Source: Ascidiimonas meishanensis (lineage in GTDB: Bacteria > Bacteroidota > Bacteroidia > Flavobacteriales > Flavobacteriaceae). Taken from it: 64,000 nt of DNA. The stretch covers positions 564,520 through 628,519 of the forward strand of contig NZ_JBBEXD010000003.1 of NCBI RefSeq assembly GCF_037782385.1, given 5' to 3'. Position 1 is the first letter of the stretch, and the number at the start of each line of letters is the position of its first letter. Positions 17,211 to 25,497 of the stretch are shown here, one piece after another. The position numbers and the translations under genes were made by a program. Under the pieces are notes generated by a model that saw only the letters and a program-made list of their open reading frames with translations, did no database searches and was not told where the DNA came from.

Positions 17211-17408
17211 CTAAAACCAATCCTTAGGATTACATGATATGTATGGCCAAACTTCTCCACTTACGGTACATATATAACCCGCAGAATCAATAGCTTCTCT
17301 TCCTCCTTTAACAATCTCTTTGTCAACTTCTGGAGAACCTATTAAGTTTGTTATTTCTCCTCTGTTCTTTTGGCTTTTCCAAACTTTAATAATTTCATTT
17401 TTTTTCAT
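17211..17408 (-). CDS. lanA: lanthipeptide precursor peptide, mersacidin/lichenicidin alpha-like
   Basis: A 65-residue peptide encoded just upstream of lanM. The leader MKKNEIIKVWKSQKNRG is the typical start of mersacidin/lichenicidin-type class II leaders. A double glycine at 35-36 marks the likely cleavage site, leaving a 29-residue core with Ser42, Thr48, Ser50, Ser58 and Cys47, Cys59. The core part GYICTVSGEVWPYISCN resembles the end of lichenicidin alpha as I remember it (GYLCTVTKECMPSCN), the lipid-II-binding CTxTxEC region, but Val53 stands where the Cys of GEC should be. So at most two rings could form. No exporter-protease (LanT) or immunity gene is nearby. Identity as precursor is firm; activity is not. 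Confidence 0.8.
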   Translation of the reverse strand: MKKNEIIKVWKSQKNRGEITNLIGSPEVDKEIVKGGREAIDSAGYICTVSGEVWPYISCNPKDWF

Positions 17409-17538
17409 AATAAAAATTTAAACTGATTTACCTACTCTTGCTTTGTTTATTTTAATTTTTGACTTTTCGGTTTACGACAAAAAATAATTACTTTAAATAT
17501 AATGTAAATCTTACATAAAAACAAGGTTTATAACTTAG

Positions 17539-17569
17539 CAAAGGTAAATTAAAACTGTAATTAATTAAA
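17539..17569 (-). promoter_or_regulatory. candidate promoter of the lanthipeptide operon
   Basis: On the minus strand TTTA (17566-17569), 19 nt, then TACCTTTG (17539-17546), close to the Bacteroidota consensus TTTG-N19-TAnnTTTG. It lies about 130 bp upstream of the lanA start. The rest of 17409-17845 shows no gene. Confidence 0.45.
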
Positions 17570-17845
17570 TTAGGGGTAAAGTAGTGCTAATTATATTTAG
17601 TGTACAATAAGTTCTGTTTTTATAGAATAATTACAGATGAAGTTATCATTTACATTCAAACCACATCTGTAAGAATCTTTTAAGACGAACTGTCATAAGT
17701 TTTTTTATGCTTCTTTTTAAACAAGCAAGTTGGAATTTTGTACAAATTGTATTTATACATAACCAAAACAAAATTCCTGATTTACAATATGATAAAAGGT
17801 ATAACGTTTATTTAATTGTTGAAAAATTGCCTTGACCCCAAACAA

Positions 17846-18796
17846 ATGAAAAATCACCAGTACATTTTATTTGTATTAACTTTCTTAATTCGTTATTGTA
17901 GGGATTCATACATACAAATTGACAATAGTATTATTTTTTTCAATTCTACTGCTGTTTTCACGGAAAAAACCAAATCAAAAAATATGATCCTATCAAATTA
18001 ATTGTAATGAAACATTGCCGAAGTATGGTACGATGCAAGTGGAGGAAATAGAAACATAACAGTTGTTGTAAAAGATGCAAATAATCTTAATACATCTAAA
18101 ATTGAAGGGTACTACCAACTGGATGGCACCGCTCATGCTGCAGGTTATTTGTCACCTATTCCTGCGGAATGGCAAACACAATTTAATTCAGAGTATTTAA
18201 CAGCTTGGTCATCTGTGAATTCAATTATTTCGCGCTACAGTTACGGACCTTCTTTATTTACATTTAACCACAAAGACCTGTTATTAAATGCGGCAGAAAG
18301 TGCTGGAGCTATCAAAACAACACCATTTATGAATTTTAGTTTTGGAGATGAAAACTATATTACACCTCGATCTGACGATTCTGGGCAGGATCTCTGGAAT
18401 TATTTATCCAAAGGTATCTATGGCTTTATTATTCTAGGCACAAAAACTTTCGCTGTTTTTGGTTCAACTGGTGGTATTACCAGTGGTATTGGTTATAAGA
18501 CTACACAGGATAATGGAAATCTCCGCGGAGGATATTGTTCCTATCAGGCATCTGATAACTATAACTACTATTGGTTTTTTGACGTAGAGGAAATACTAAG
18601 TGCAGAAAATGTATATGATCCACGTCCGTATGCCTATGGTGAGTTTCTAATCTCTTTTGATGATTTCGGTGCTAATAGAATCATAGGAGGAACATTTGAC
18701 CACAAATCAAATATGCTTTATTTGGCCTTAAAAAGTGCAGGTAGGGTTGGCCAGTATGATCGTCCACCCCTTATTGTAGGATACAGAGTTCCTTGA
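17846..18796 (+). pseudogene. broken gene for a secreted protein of unknown family
   Basis: An ATG at 17846 begins a short frame with a hydrophobic signal-like start (MKNHQYILFVLTFLIRYC) that stops at 18001. A second frame is open from 18011 to 18796 without an ATG near its beginning; it reads NIAEVWYDASGGNRNITVVV and continues to a Tyr/Gly/Asp-rich end (VGQYDRPPLIVGYRVP). Only a TTG at 18149 offers an internal start. The simplest reading is an exported protein that lost its middle or frame near 18000, leaving a signal-peptide fragment and a 260-residue C-terminal fragment. I do not recognise the family. It may instead be an intact gene with a non-standard start. Neighbours give no function. 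Confidence 0.4.
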
Positions 18797-19100
18797 TTCC
18801 AAAAATGTTATAATAATTAGTTGGTATTTTTTATACAAATCCAGCAACAAATTTACAGATAGTAAATCAAACGGAGTAGGAATTAGTTTTCAACGACATC
18901 CAAATCTAGCAAGGGTAGAGAAAATCATATTAAAATCCATTTTGAACCTTCAATAGCACAAAAGACATTATAACTTACTGAGTGATATGAAAAAACAAGA
19001 CGAGTAGGGTTTAAAAGTTTTAATACCATTACCAGAACAATGTGCATACAGTATAAAAATATCTTTAACTACTATTTGGGGGAATAAAAAGATTTTTCTA
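18797..19100. other. intergenic, nothing recognised
   Basis: About 300 bp of AT-rich sequence between the broken gene and the convergent regulator at 19101. I see no ORF with coding character and no strong hairpin. Confidence 0.5.
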
Positions 19101-20765
19101 TCAATTTATGAGATCAGATGGACATACTGCAAATTCTTTTTTGAAGCATTTAGAAAAGTAAGAAGGATTAGAAAACCCGGCTTGAAAAGCAATTTCAGCA
19201 ATCGTATTTTGTTGGCTGAGTAATAGTTCTTTGGCACGATGCAAACGTACCGAGCAGATTAATTTATTAGGAGACTTATTAGTAATAGCTTTAAGTTTAC
19301 GCTGCAACTGCCGTTCGCTGACACCTATTTCCTTACAAAGCATTTCTACCCCAAAATGCTCATTGCTTAGATGATTATTGATGTTTTGAAGTACTTTTTT
19401 CAGAAAAGAATCATTTTGTGGAAGTTTATTTTTGTCAAAAGCATTGAATTGTATGTTCTCTTTAAATTTATCGGCAACAGTAAACAATAAAAGTGATTCA
19501 CATGATTCAGTTTTAAAAATTGCATTATCTAGTGAAAAGCTAATGTCAGATCCTACTAATAGATTTTTTACAGTTTGAGTTAATACTATTTCATTAGGTG
19601 TGGGTCTGCCAAATATTAATTCGGCAAAGTCTTCTATTTCTTGGCTAATGCAACTCTTTACAAAACATTCTTTAATATGAACACCTAGAGATAACTCCGT
19701 ATTTATATCTTTCATAGCATTTACCAAATCAATACTGCAATGAACCGCTTTACTTGGGCCTTCAAAAGTAGCGGTAAATGATTGTGTACTATATTTAACA
19801 ATACTTCCTTTATATTGTGTTATATGTTGCGTAATAAGCTCTTGAAGTTTGAGGTTATTATTGTTTTCTTCTAAAGATGTTATGCATCCTACAAGAATAG
19901 TAAAGAGCTGTTTTTCATACACTGGTTTTGGCTTTACATTTAAAATAAAAGCCTTCATCTCCGCTAAGATTTCATCAGTGTTACCGGTCCAAAATAGATG
20001 ATCACTACCTTCAAACTCAACGAATTTCGCATCTTGAATCCGTTCTGCAATAAAACGTCCTTCTTCAATTTTCACATCAATGTCATGGGTGCGCTGCAGT
20101 ATTAAGGCAGGAACCTTTATAGATCCGAGGATATCAATAATGTCTACTTGTGTATTCATTTTTGTGAGTGTCATGGCGGCACTTGGACTAGCACCTGAAC
20201 GAAAATAATTAGCCAACCAATCCATAAAAACACGATCATTCGCTTTAGATGGGGCGAGTGATTCAAGACCCATCTCTCCACTTCCCCAGCTATTTTCAAT
20301 CATGTCATAAACAATCTGGCGCTCTTCATTGGTGGGTGCCCAGGGATAATCAGGAGCAAATATTCGCTTAGCAAAAATCCCAAAAGCAATGAGAGAAATA
20401 GTCCGGTTTGGGTACGTAGCGGCAAATAGGGCAGAGGCAGAGCCTCCTTCAGAATGCCCAAATAAAACTGCTTTTTGAGAACCTACTGCATCCATCACGG
20501 CTCTAATATCATCCATCCTTTCTTCTAAGGTAGAAAAACCCGTTGCAACACGATCAGAAAGCCCTGTCCCCCGTTTATCAAATAAAATAACTCTGGCTAC
20601 TTTCCCTAATTCTTGCAAAAAATGGACTAACTCTGGACAAGACCACATCCAATCAATATTAGAAACCCATCCAGGAATGTAAACCATATCAATAGAACCT
20701 GAACCAAAAACTTGATATGCAATATTAATCTGACCACTTTTGGTATATTTAGTAATAGGTTTCAT
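19101..20765 (-). CDS. alpha/beta hydrolase - cyclase-like - AraC fusion regulator
   Basis: A 554-residue three-part protein. Residues 1-275 are an alpha/beta hydrolase with nucleophile elbow GHSEGG (Ser105), probable acid Asp228 and His256. Residues about 285-420 resemble the class III nucleotide cyclase domain that follows such hydrolases in actinobacterial fusion proteins (ATFEGPSKAVHCSIDLVNAM, then LGVHIKECFV and VKNLLVGSDISF), but the metal-binding aspartates (FTDIVGST and AGDGF in active enzymes) are absent here (FTILVGCI, STQSF), so it is probably a ligand or dimer module. Residues 455-554 are an AraC-type HTH with the recognition end IAFQAGFSNPSYFSKCFKKEF. It probably senses and perhaps hydrolyses a small ester or lactone and regulates transcription. 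A palindrome lies upstream of the start. Confidence 0.85.
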   Translation of the reverse strand: MKPITKYTKSGQINIAYQVFGSGSIDMVYIPGWVSNIDWMWSCPELVHFLQELGKVARVILFDKRGTGLSDRVATGFSTLEERMDDIRAVMDAVGSQKAVLFGHSEGGSASALFAATYPNRTISLIAFGIFAKRIFAPDYPWAPTNEERQIVYDMIENSWGSGEMGLESLAPSKANDRVFMDWLANYFRSGASPSAAMTLTKMNTQVDIIDILGSIKVPALILQRTHDIDVKIEEGRFIAERIQDAKFVEFEGSDHLFWTGNTDEILAEMKAFILNVKPKPVYEKQLFTILVGCITSLEENNNNLKLQELITQHITQYKGSIVKYSTQSFTATFEGPSKAVHCSIDLVNAMKDINTELSLGVHIKECFVKSCISQEIEDFAELIFGRPTPNEIVLTQTVKNLLVGSDISFSLDNAIFKTESCESLLLFTVADKFKENIQFNAFDKNKLPQNDSFLKKVLQNINNHLSNEHFGVEMLCKEIGVSERQLQRKLKAITNKSPNKLICSVRLHRAKELLLSQQNTIAEIAFQAGFSNPSYFSKCFKKEFAVCPSDLIN

Positions 20766-20843
20766 AAGTACTATTTTTGTAAATTAAAATGTTTATTGAT
20801 TCCTAAAAAAGATAAAATTTCACTTATTTTATTTGATAAATAG

Positions 20844-20881
20844 TACCATTATTAATGGTATTATCTGACAAAACAAAAATA
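20844..20881 (-). promoter_or_regulatory. palindromic operator and -7 element upstream of the hydrolase-AraC gene
   Basis: TACCATTA-T-TAATGGTA at 20844-20860 is a perfect 8 bp dyad around one central base. A minus-strand TATTTTTG (20874-20881) upstream of it fits the TAnnTTTG -7 element, though no clear -33 element precedes it. An operator just downstream of a promoter suggests repression, possibly autoregulation. Confidence 0.4.
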
Positions 20882-21042
20882 AAGGAGTCTGAAGTATATT
20901 GAATAAAACTGATGTATACGATATGTAGACTTAGAGAGGTGAATTGTTAAAAAAAGGGGTACAATGGGTAGACATGGTAAATTAAAGTATTGATAATCAG
21001 CTATTCTTAATTTAATTAAAGTCAAAAGTTTTAGGAATACTC

Positions 21043-22791
21043 TTATCCCTCTTCTAGATGTATCAAATAGGTGAGAATTTCTTGCTGAGGCTCTAATCCT
21101 AATTTTTTACGAAGGCGGTATCGTGCAGTTTTTACACTTTCCGGTGATATCCCAATAATACTGGCTGTTTCTTTAATATTTAGGTTTAAGCGAATCAAAG
21201 AGCAAATTTTTAGATCATTTGTGCTTAGATCTTTGTGTGCTGATTTTAACTTGGAGTAGAACCCTTGATGCGCATCTTCAAAGAATCTGCTGAAATCCTC
21301 CCAATCTCTATCAATACTTAAGTTTTTTTGTATTACTTTATGGATATCTGCAATCAATTTTTCTTTTTCAATAGTGGAAGATTTTTTTATCTCATGTATC
21401 ATACTTTTTAGTTCTTGTACGATTTCATTCTTTTTTATAAAATTAAGCGCATAGGAGGTAAGTTCTTTATTCTTAAAATCTAATTGTCGTTTTAATTCTC
21501 GTTGCCTTAATTCTGAGTTTTCTAAATTTTTCTGACTCAGTGCATAAACAGATTCCAAAAGTTCTTGACTTTTGGTTGATAATTGTTTACTCTTTCTAGC
21601 ACGCTGTTTTGTTACAACATAAATAATGTACCCAAATATGGATATAATAACCACTCCCAAAAATAAAATCATTTTGATAAGGTTATCTTTTTTTTCCTGT
21701 GCTTTAAGTGCTAACAGCTCTTTATCCTTTATCTCTAGCTGGTTCTCAAACTCTAAATAAGCAATTTGCTTAGATTTTTCTGAATTAAAAAGAGAATCTT
21801 TCAGGGTAATGTAGTTGTCATAAAATACAAAAGCCTCCTCTGGTATAGACTGCTGTTTTTTAAGTTCTTTCAACTCCTGGTATGCAAATAATTCATATTT
21901 TTTTAAATTATTTTCTTTGGCGAGCTCTAAACCTTTGTTTAATTTAATTTCAGCTTCATCAAGATTATTAGACAACCGTAAGATTTTGCCGTAAATAATA
22001 AGGTTATTGGTCAATCCATCAATATCACTCACCTTACTACCCAATTCTATTGACTTTTTAATATGATAGGAGGATTGCTCAATTTCATTTTCATGAAGAT
22101 ATAATATTCCCAGTCTGTTATGTGCTTCGGCTATTCCGTAAGTAAAGTTATTGGAGGTGTGCATTTGTAGTGCATCTGTTAGATATTGCAATGCCTCAGA
22201 ATTCTTATGTTGCGCTATGAGAATAGTACCTATTTTGGTAAATGTAGTTGCTATTCTACCTTTTAATTCTAATGCAGTGAATTCATTGATTGCTTGCTCA
22301 TAGTAATGAAGGGCTTTTTCATATTCTTTAAGATCTGCATATACCATACCTATGTTGAGTCTTGTATTGGCCAACCCTGTTTTATCCTTTATGGTTTTGT
22401 AAAGTTTGTGAGAGGTGTTTAAATATTCTAAAGCCTTGTTTTGATTGCCCTGTGCCCAATAAGCAACTCCTACAATACGATTTGCCTTTGCCAGACCTTT
22501 AGTATACTTTAAAGTTTCTGATAATTGTAATGCTTCTTTACCAAAAACAATAGACTCATTAGCATCTACAATCCAATATTCAAAACCAATGGTATTAAGT
22601 AAATCTACCTTTATTGTATTTTCTTCTTTAAGGGAACTCAATTGATGTAGCAGACTATCAATTTTTTGAGGATTCGCTAATAACTGTGAGAAATAGAGAG
22701 AAAAAAGAACTCCAAACACAATACAAATAGCTAATTTTCTTACATAAATATATCGTTTTACTTTGTACAGAGAAGCTTTAAAAAAAATCAT
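21043..22791 (-). CDS. membrane TPR signalling protein with C-terminal HTH
   Basis: A 582-residue protein common in Bacteroidota. The N-terminus carries a signal or anchor (LAICIVFGVLFSLYFSQLLA). Residues about 45-335 are tandem tetratricopeptide repeats (NKALEYLNTSHKLYKTIKDK, EKALHYYEQAINEF), predicted periplasmic. One membrane segment follows at about 372-392 (LIKMILFLGVVIISIFGYII), then a coiled coil and a C-terminal helix-turn-helix of LuxR/GerE-like type (LSTNDLKICSLIRLNLNIKE, GISPESVKTARYRLRKKLG). It resembles a one-component membrane sensor that binds peptide or protein outside and DNA inside. It is read after the hydrolase-AraC gene on the map but separately, with 277 bp between. The signal and targets are unknown. 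Confidence 0.85.
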   Translation of the reverse strand: MIFFKASLYKVKRYIYVRKLAICIVFGVLFSLYFSQLLANPQKIDSLLHQLSSLKEENTIKVDLLNTIGFEYWIVDANESIVFGKEALQLSETLKYTKGLAKANRIVGVAYWAQGNQNKALEYLNTSHKLYKTIKDKTGLANTRLNIGMVYADLKEYEKALHYYEQAINEFTALELKGRIATTFTKIGTILIAQHKNSEALQYLTDALQMHTSNNFTYGIAEAHNRLGILYLHENEIEQSSYHIKKSIELGSKVSDIDGLTNNLIIYGKILRLSNNLDEAEIKLNKGLELAKENNLKKYELFAYQELKELKKQQSIPEEAFVFYDNYITLKDSLFNSEKSKQIAYLEFENQLEIKDKELLALKAQEKKDNLIKMILFLGVVIISIFGYIIYVVTKQRARKSKQLSTKSQELLESVYALSQKNLENSELRQRELKRQLDFKNKELTSYALNFIKKNEIVQELKSMIHEIKKSSTIEKEKLIADIHKVIQKNLSIDRDWEDFSRFFEDAHQGFYSKLKSAHKDLSTNDLKICSLIRLNLNIKETASIIGISPESVKTARYRLRKKLGLEPQQEILTYLIHLEEG

Positions 22792-22968
22792 GAATAATAG
22801 TGATTACAGCTAGAATAGGATTTAAATTCTTTCAAATCACTGTAAAATTACTCATCATTTTTTTAATCGAATCAATAACAAATGTTAAAACATGAGATAT
22901 ATGATCTTCTTTTGGGGTACGTTGCTACGTAATTTAGCAAAAGCTACGTGGTTTTTATGTAGCTAAAA

Positions 22969-23514
22969 TTATAAAGAAATCCCAACTAAAACTCCAGCCC
23001 CAAATCCTGCAAGGCCAATAAGTATTTTTTCAAAAACTGTTTTTTTTCTTTGTTGCCTGTTTACCCTTTCAATAAGTTCAAGGCTATTAGTTGCTTTTTC
23101 AAGACTGTTTACGGTATAATCCAGTGCTTTTTGTGCATTCACCAAAGTTGTTTGGGTTTTTTGATAAACTATTTTATCTAGACTATCACTTTTAGTAAAA
23201 TTGATAGTTAATCTCCGCTCTAAATCGATATTTCTACGGAGTGTTTGTGTATATTTTTCTATGATCTCCTTCGTCATCTTATCTTGGTCTAGCGTACTTT
23301 GATACACATTTTTGAATGCCAAAAAAGACTTCTTATTTACTAAGTATATATCTGGTGTTCTAAATATGTAAAGGCTGTCTTTTTTTACGGAAAGGGGTTC
23401 TCCAATACGATTGCTATAGGACTCTGGAATTTCAATTACTTTTAGAGAATCAACTTCTTGACAGAAAGTTTTAAAAACCGTTAATATAAAAAGAATGAAT
23501 ACTAGTTTTTGCAT
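22969..23514 (-). CDS. signal peptide, coiled-coil protein with C-terminal membrane anchor
   Basis: A 181-residue protein of unknown family. It begins with a signal peptide (MQKLVFILFILTVFKTFC, cleavage probably before QEVDS), has a helical coiled-coil stretch at about 80-155, and ends in a glycine-rich membrane segment (ILIGLAGFGAGVLVGISL). It would lie in the periplasm anchored at its C-terminus in the inner membrane. It is the last of five same-strand genes that follow the eCIS operon, and 34 bp separate it from the anchored coiled-coil gene upstream. The topology would suit a spanin-like or envelope-bridging role; that is inference from topology and context only. Confidence 0.7.
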   Translation of the reverse strand: MQKLVFILFILTVFKTFCQEVDSLKVIEIPESYSNRIGEPLSVKKDSLYIFRTPDIYLVNKKSFLAFKNVYQSTLDQDKMTKEIIEKYTQTLRRNIDLERRLTINFTKSDSLDKIVYQKTQTTLVNAQKALDYTVNSLEKATNSLELIERVNRQQRKKTVFEKILIGLAGFGAGVLVGISL

Positions 23515-23548
23515 GATTATTTAATTTACCATAGGGGGAGCCCGAGAT

Positions 23549-23935
23549 TTATTGATCCAAACCAAAGAGACCTTCTAATATAGAACGATCTTTGACTAAT
23601 CTATTATTAATGAGTTGTATAGAATCTTTAATACGCTGTAAGTCTGTCCAATCTTTAGCATTTTTTCTTTTGAATGTTAATATCAAAGAGTCTCGTCTGT
23701 GAATAATTAGATCCTTTTGGGCTTTCATTTGTTTAAATTCTTTTTTAGAGCTTTCTAATTGGGACTTGGCTAGGATAGTGGCATCTTTTGAAATTCTCAG
23801 CTCTTCTTTCGCCTTGTTTAATTCTGATGTTACAATTTGCCAGTTTGTACTAGAATTAAAGATTAAATAACCAATGATGATTAAAAATAGTAAAGCGATA
23901 ACCTGGAGAATAAGACTAATATGAGTGTTTTGCAT
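23549..23935 (-). CDS. inner-membrane anchored coiled-coil protein (spanin-like topology)
   Basis: 128 residues: a single N-terminal membrane segment (ISLILQVIALLFLIIIGYLIF) followed by about 90 residues of charged helix, Lys/Glu-rich with heptad character (ELNKAKEELRISKDATILAK). This is the build of a phage inner-membrane spanin (Rz-like), although many unrelated proteins share it. It sits between the multi-pass protein at 24101 and the signal-peptide coiled-coil protein at 22969, downstream of an amidase gene. I do not recognise a family. Confidence 0.7.
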   Translation of the reverse strand: MQNTHISLILQVIALLFLIIIGYLIFNSSTNWQIVTSELNKAKEELRISKDATILAKSQLESSKKEFKQMKAQKDLIIHRRDSLILTFKRKNAKDWTDLQRIKDSIQLINNRLVKDRSILEGLFGLDQ

Positions 23936-24100
23936 TTAGTAATGGGATATTATATTGAAGGATGCTATAATTTAATCCTTAATTTTTTTAGTAAGTGTCT
24001 ATAGTTGAGGTTCAGAAGAAATTCTTAGATAAAGAACTTATACTTTTGGATTCATGAGCAGTGTTTACTTCGCGATCCCAAAAATGGACTTAAAACCCAC

Positions 24101-24685
24101 TTATTTTTTTTCAATTTTGATTGTATATTTTTCTTTGTACAAAATCACCAGATTACAAAAGGAAATGATAAATCCTGCTGAAAACAGATAGCAAAGGAAT
24201 AAAAGCGCTATTAATTGTATTCTATTAGACATAATACTTTTTTTGGTCCACGCTTTTTCGGGATCACCCAAAACAATCATCATCTGTTCATTTCTATTAG
24301 GTAAAAACCCATGTGATTCTTTAAAAGCCTCGAATGGATCATTAGCTATCATTTCATCCCCAATAACAATATCTTTATCGAGATAAGGTAATGTTTTGGC
24401 TTCTCTAGCAAAATTATAGGTAGCGTAAACACCTATAAAGAGAAGGATAAATTCAATAGACAGACGCATCCAGGTTCCAATAACTTTATTTTTAAGCGAA
24501 TACAAAATGAGAAACCCGGCAAGCGCTGTGGCTATAAACACCACAAATTTCATTAAAAAAGAAGTGTTTTCATCAGCAGAGTACCAAGCGGGTAAAGGGA
24601 TAATAAAAGCACCTGCTACCGAGGCAATCCAAATACTAAGCAAAGTTATCTCTTTCCAAATGTCTTTTAATCTAGAAACAAGCAT
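24101..24685 (-). CDS. multi-pass membrane protein of unknown function
   Basis: 194 residues with about four membrane segments: residues 13-33, 44-65, 72-92 and 156-182. A soluble loop of about 60 residues (DIVIGDEMIANDPFEAFKES onward) lies between the third and fourth. No family recognised. It starts 7 bp behind the stop of the lipoprotein gene at 24693, so the two are cotranscribed. In this neighbourhood it is the only candidate for a holin-like protein that would let the signal-less amidase at 25498 reach the cell wall. It is larger than most holins, and no holin motif is visible. Confidence 0.65.
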   Translation of the reverse strand: MLVSRLKDIWKEITLLSIWIASVAGAFIIPLPAWYSADENTSFLMKFVVFIATALAGFLILYSLKNKVIGTWMRLSIEFILLFIGVYATYNFAREAKTLPYLDKDIVIGDEMIANDPFEAFKESHGFLPNRNEQMMIVLGDPEKAWTKKSIMSNRIQLIALLFLCYLFSAGFIISFCNLVILYKEKYTIKIEKK

Positions 24686-24692
24686 GTAAGTA

Positions 24693-25364
24693 CTATTTAG
24701 GAGTTTTTAAAACTAATTTTTTCTCTTCTTCTGCACCACTATTCATGATAAGGTGCAATTCTGGTTCCCCTACACGATCTTCTTTTTCTAGCCAAAATAA
24801 ATAGTAACCAGGAACGAAATCTTGGGTAGCACTATTGGTAGGTTTATTAAAGCGAAACCGCTTAATATCCAATGTTTTTTCGTAAGATAATTTTCCAAAA
24901 ACAAAGAACCCCTCTTCTTTATTAGAATCCACAATCACTTTGATCTTAGTATTAGCATTTTTTTCAGTACTACTATTAATAGTTATTAATTTAGCATCAA
25001 AATCTTGATAGATAGCATCTAAAATGAATGTTTTATCGGGTATATTATTAAAGTTTTTGTCTACACGCTTTATTGTTTTTTGTGCTTCTTGTAATGTTGC
25101 GATATACTCTTTGGTAAGCGCATATTTTTTATTACAGTCTTTTAGTGTAGGAAATAATTCTTTACTCTTTTTTTCTAATCTATGAAACGTTTTTATAAGG
25201 TGATCATCCGTTGAGGCAGATATTTTTTCTTGCAAATTGGTGATAGCTTGTTGCGTACTTGATAAGGTTGCAGAAAGTTTATTATCTTTTGCAGTATAGC
25301 TTGCACAGCCATATATAAAACCTAAAATGTAAAATGTTAATGTAAACTTGGAGAAATACTTCAT
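24693..25364 (-). CDS. lipoprotein of unknown function
   Basis: 223 residues. The N-terminus MKYFSKFTLTFYILGFIYGC is a lipoprotein signal with the lipid-modified Cys at 20. Residues 30-110 are helical and probably coiled coil (LSSTQQAITNLQEKISASTD), residues 110-223 are more beta-like (KTFILDAIYQDFDAKLITIN onward). No family recognised. It lies 7 bp ahead of the multi-pass membrane gene and behind the amidase gene. An outer-membrane lipoprotein next to an inner-membrane coiled coil recalls two-component spanins, but it is longer than typical o-spanins. Confidence 0.65.
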   Translation of the reverse strand: MKYFSKFTLTFYILGFIYGCASYTAKDNKLSATLSSTQQAITNLQEKISASTDDHLIKTFHRLEKKSKELFPTLKDCNKKYALTKEYIATLQEAQKTIKRVDKNFNNIPDKTFILDAIYQDFDAKLITINSSTEKNANTKIKVIVDSNKEEGFFVFGKLSYEKTLDIKRFRFNKPTNSATQDFVPGYYLFWLEKEDRVGEPELHLIMNSGAEEEKKLVLKTPK

Positions 25365-25497
25365 AGATGGTAATTTTTATTATTAGGTTTTAATGTGCAC
25401 TTTAGGCTTAACAAAACTACACCCCAAGAGAGTTATTCTACTATAGCAAATCCGACAAATGAAAGTAATTTACCGACTTAATGAAAACTTAAGATTT

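Noticed and set aside
19385..19930. Active adenylate cyclase in the middle of the hydrolase-AraC protein
   Set aside because: The metal-binding aspartates and the GDG-type motif are missing, so only the fold resemblance is kept.
22915..22965. Repeated GCTACGT pieces and AGCTAC/GTAGCT stem upstream of the TPR-HTH gene's downstream neighbour
   Set aside because: Stem only 6 bp and partly overlapping; too weak to call a terminator or operator.
24507..24689. Short plus-strand frame inside the multi-pass membrane gene
   Set aside because: Antisense shadow of a clearly coding gene.
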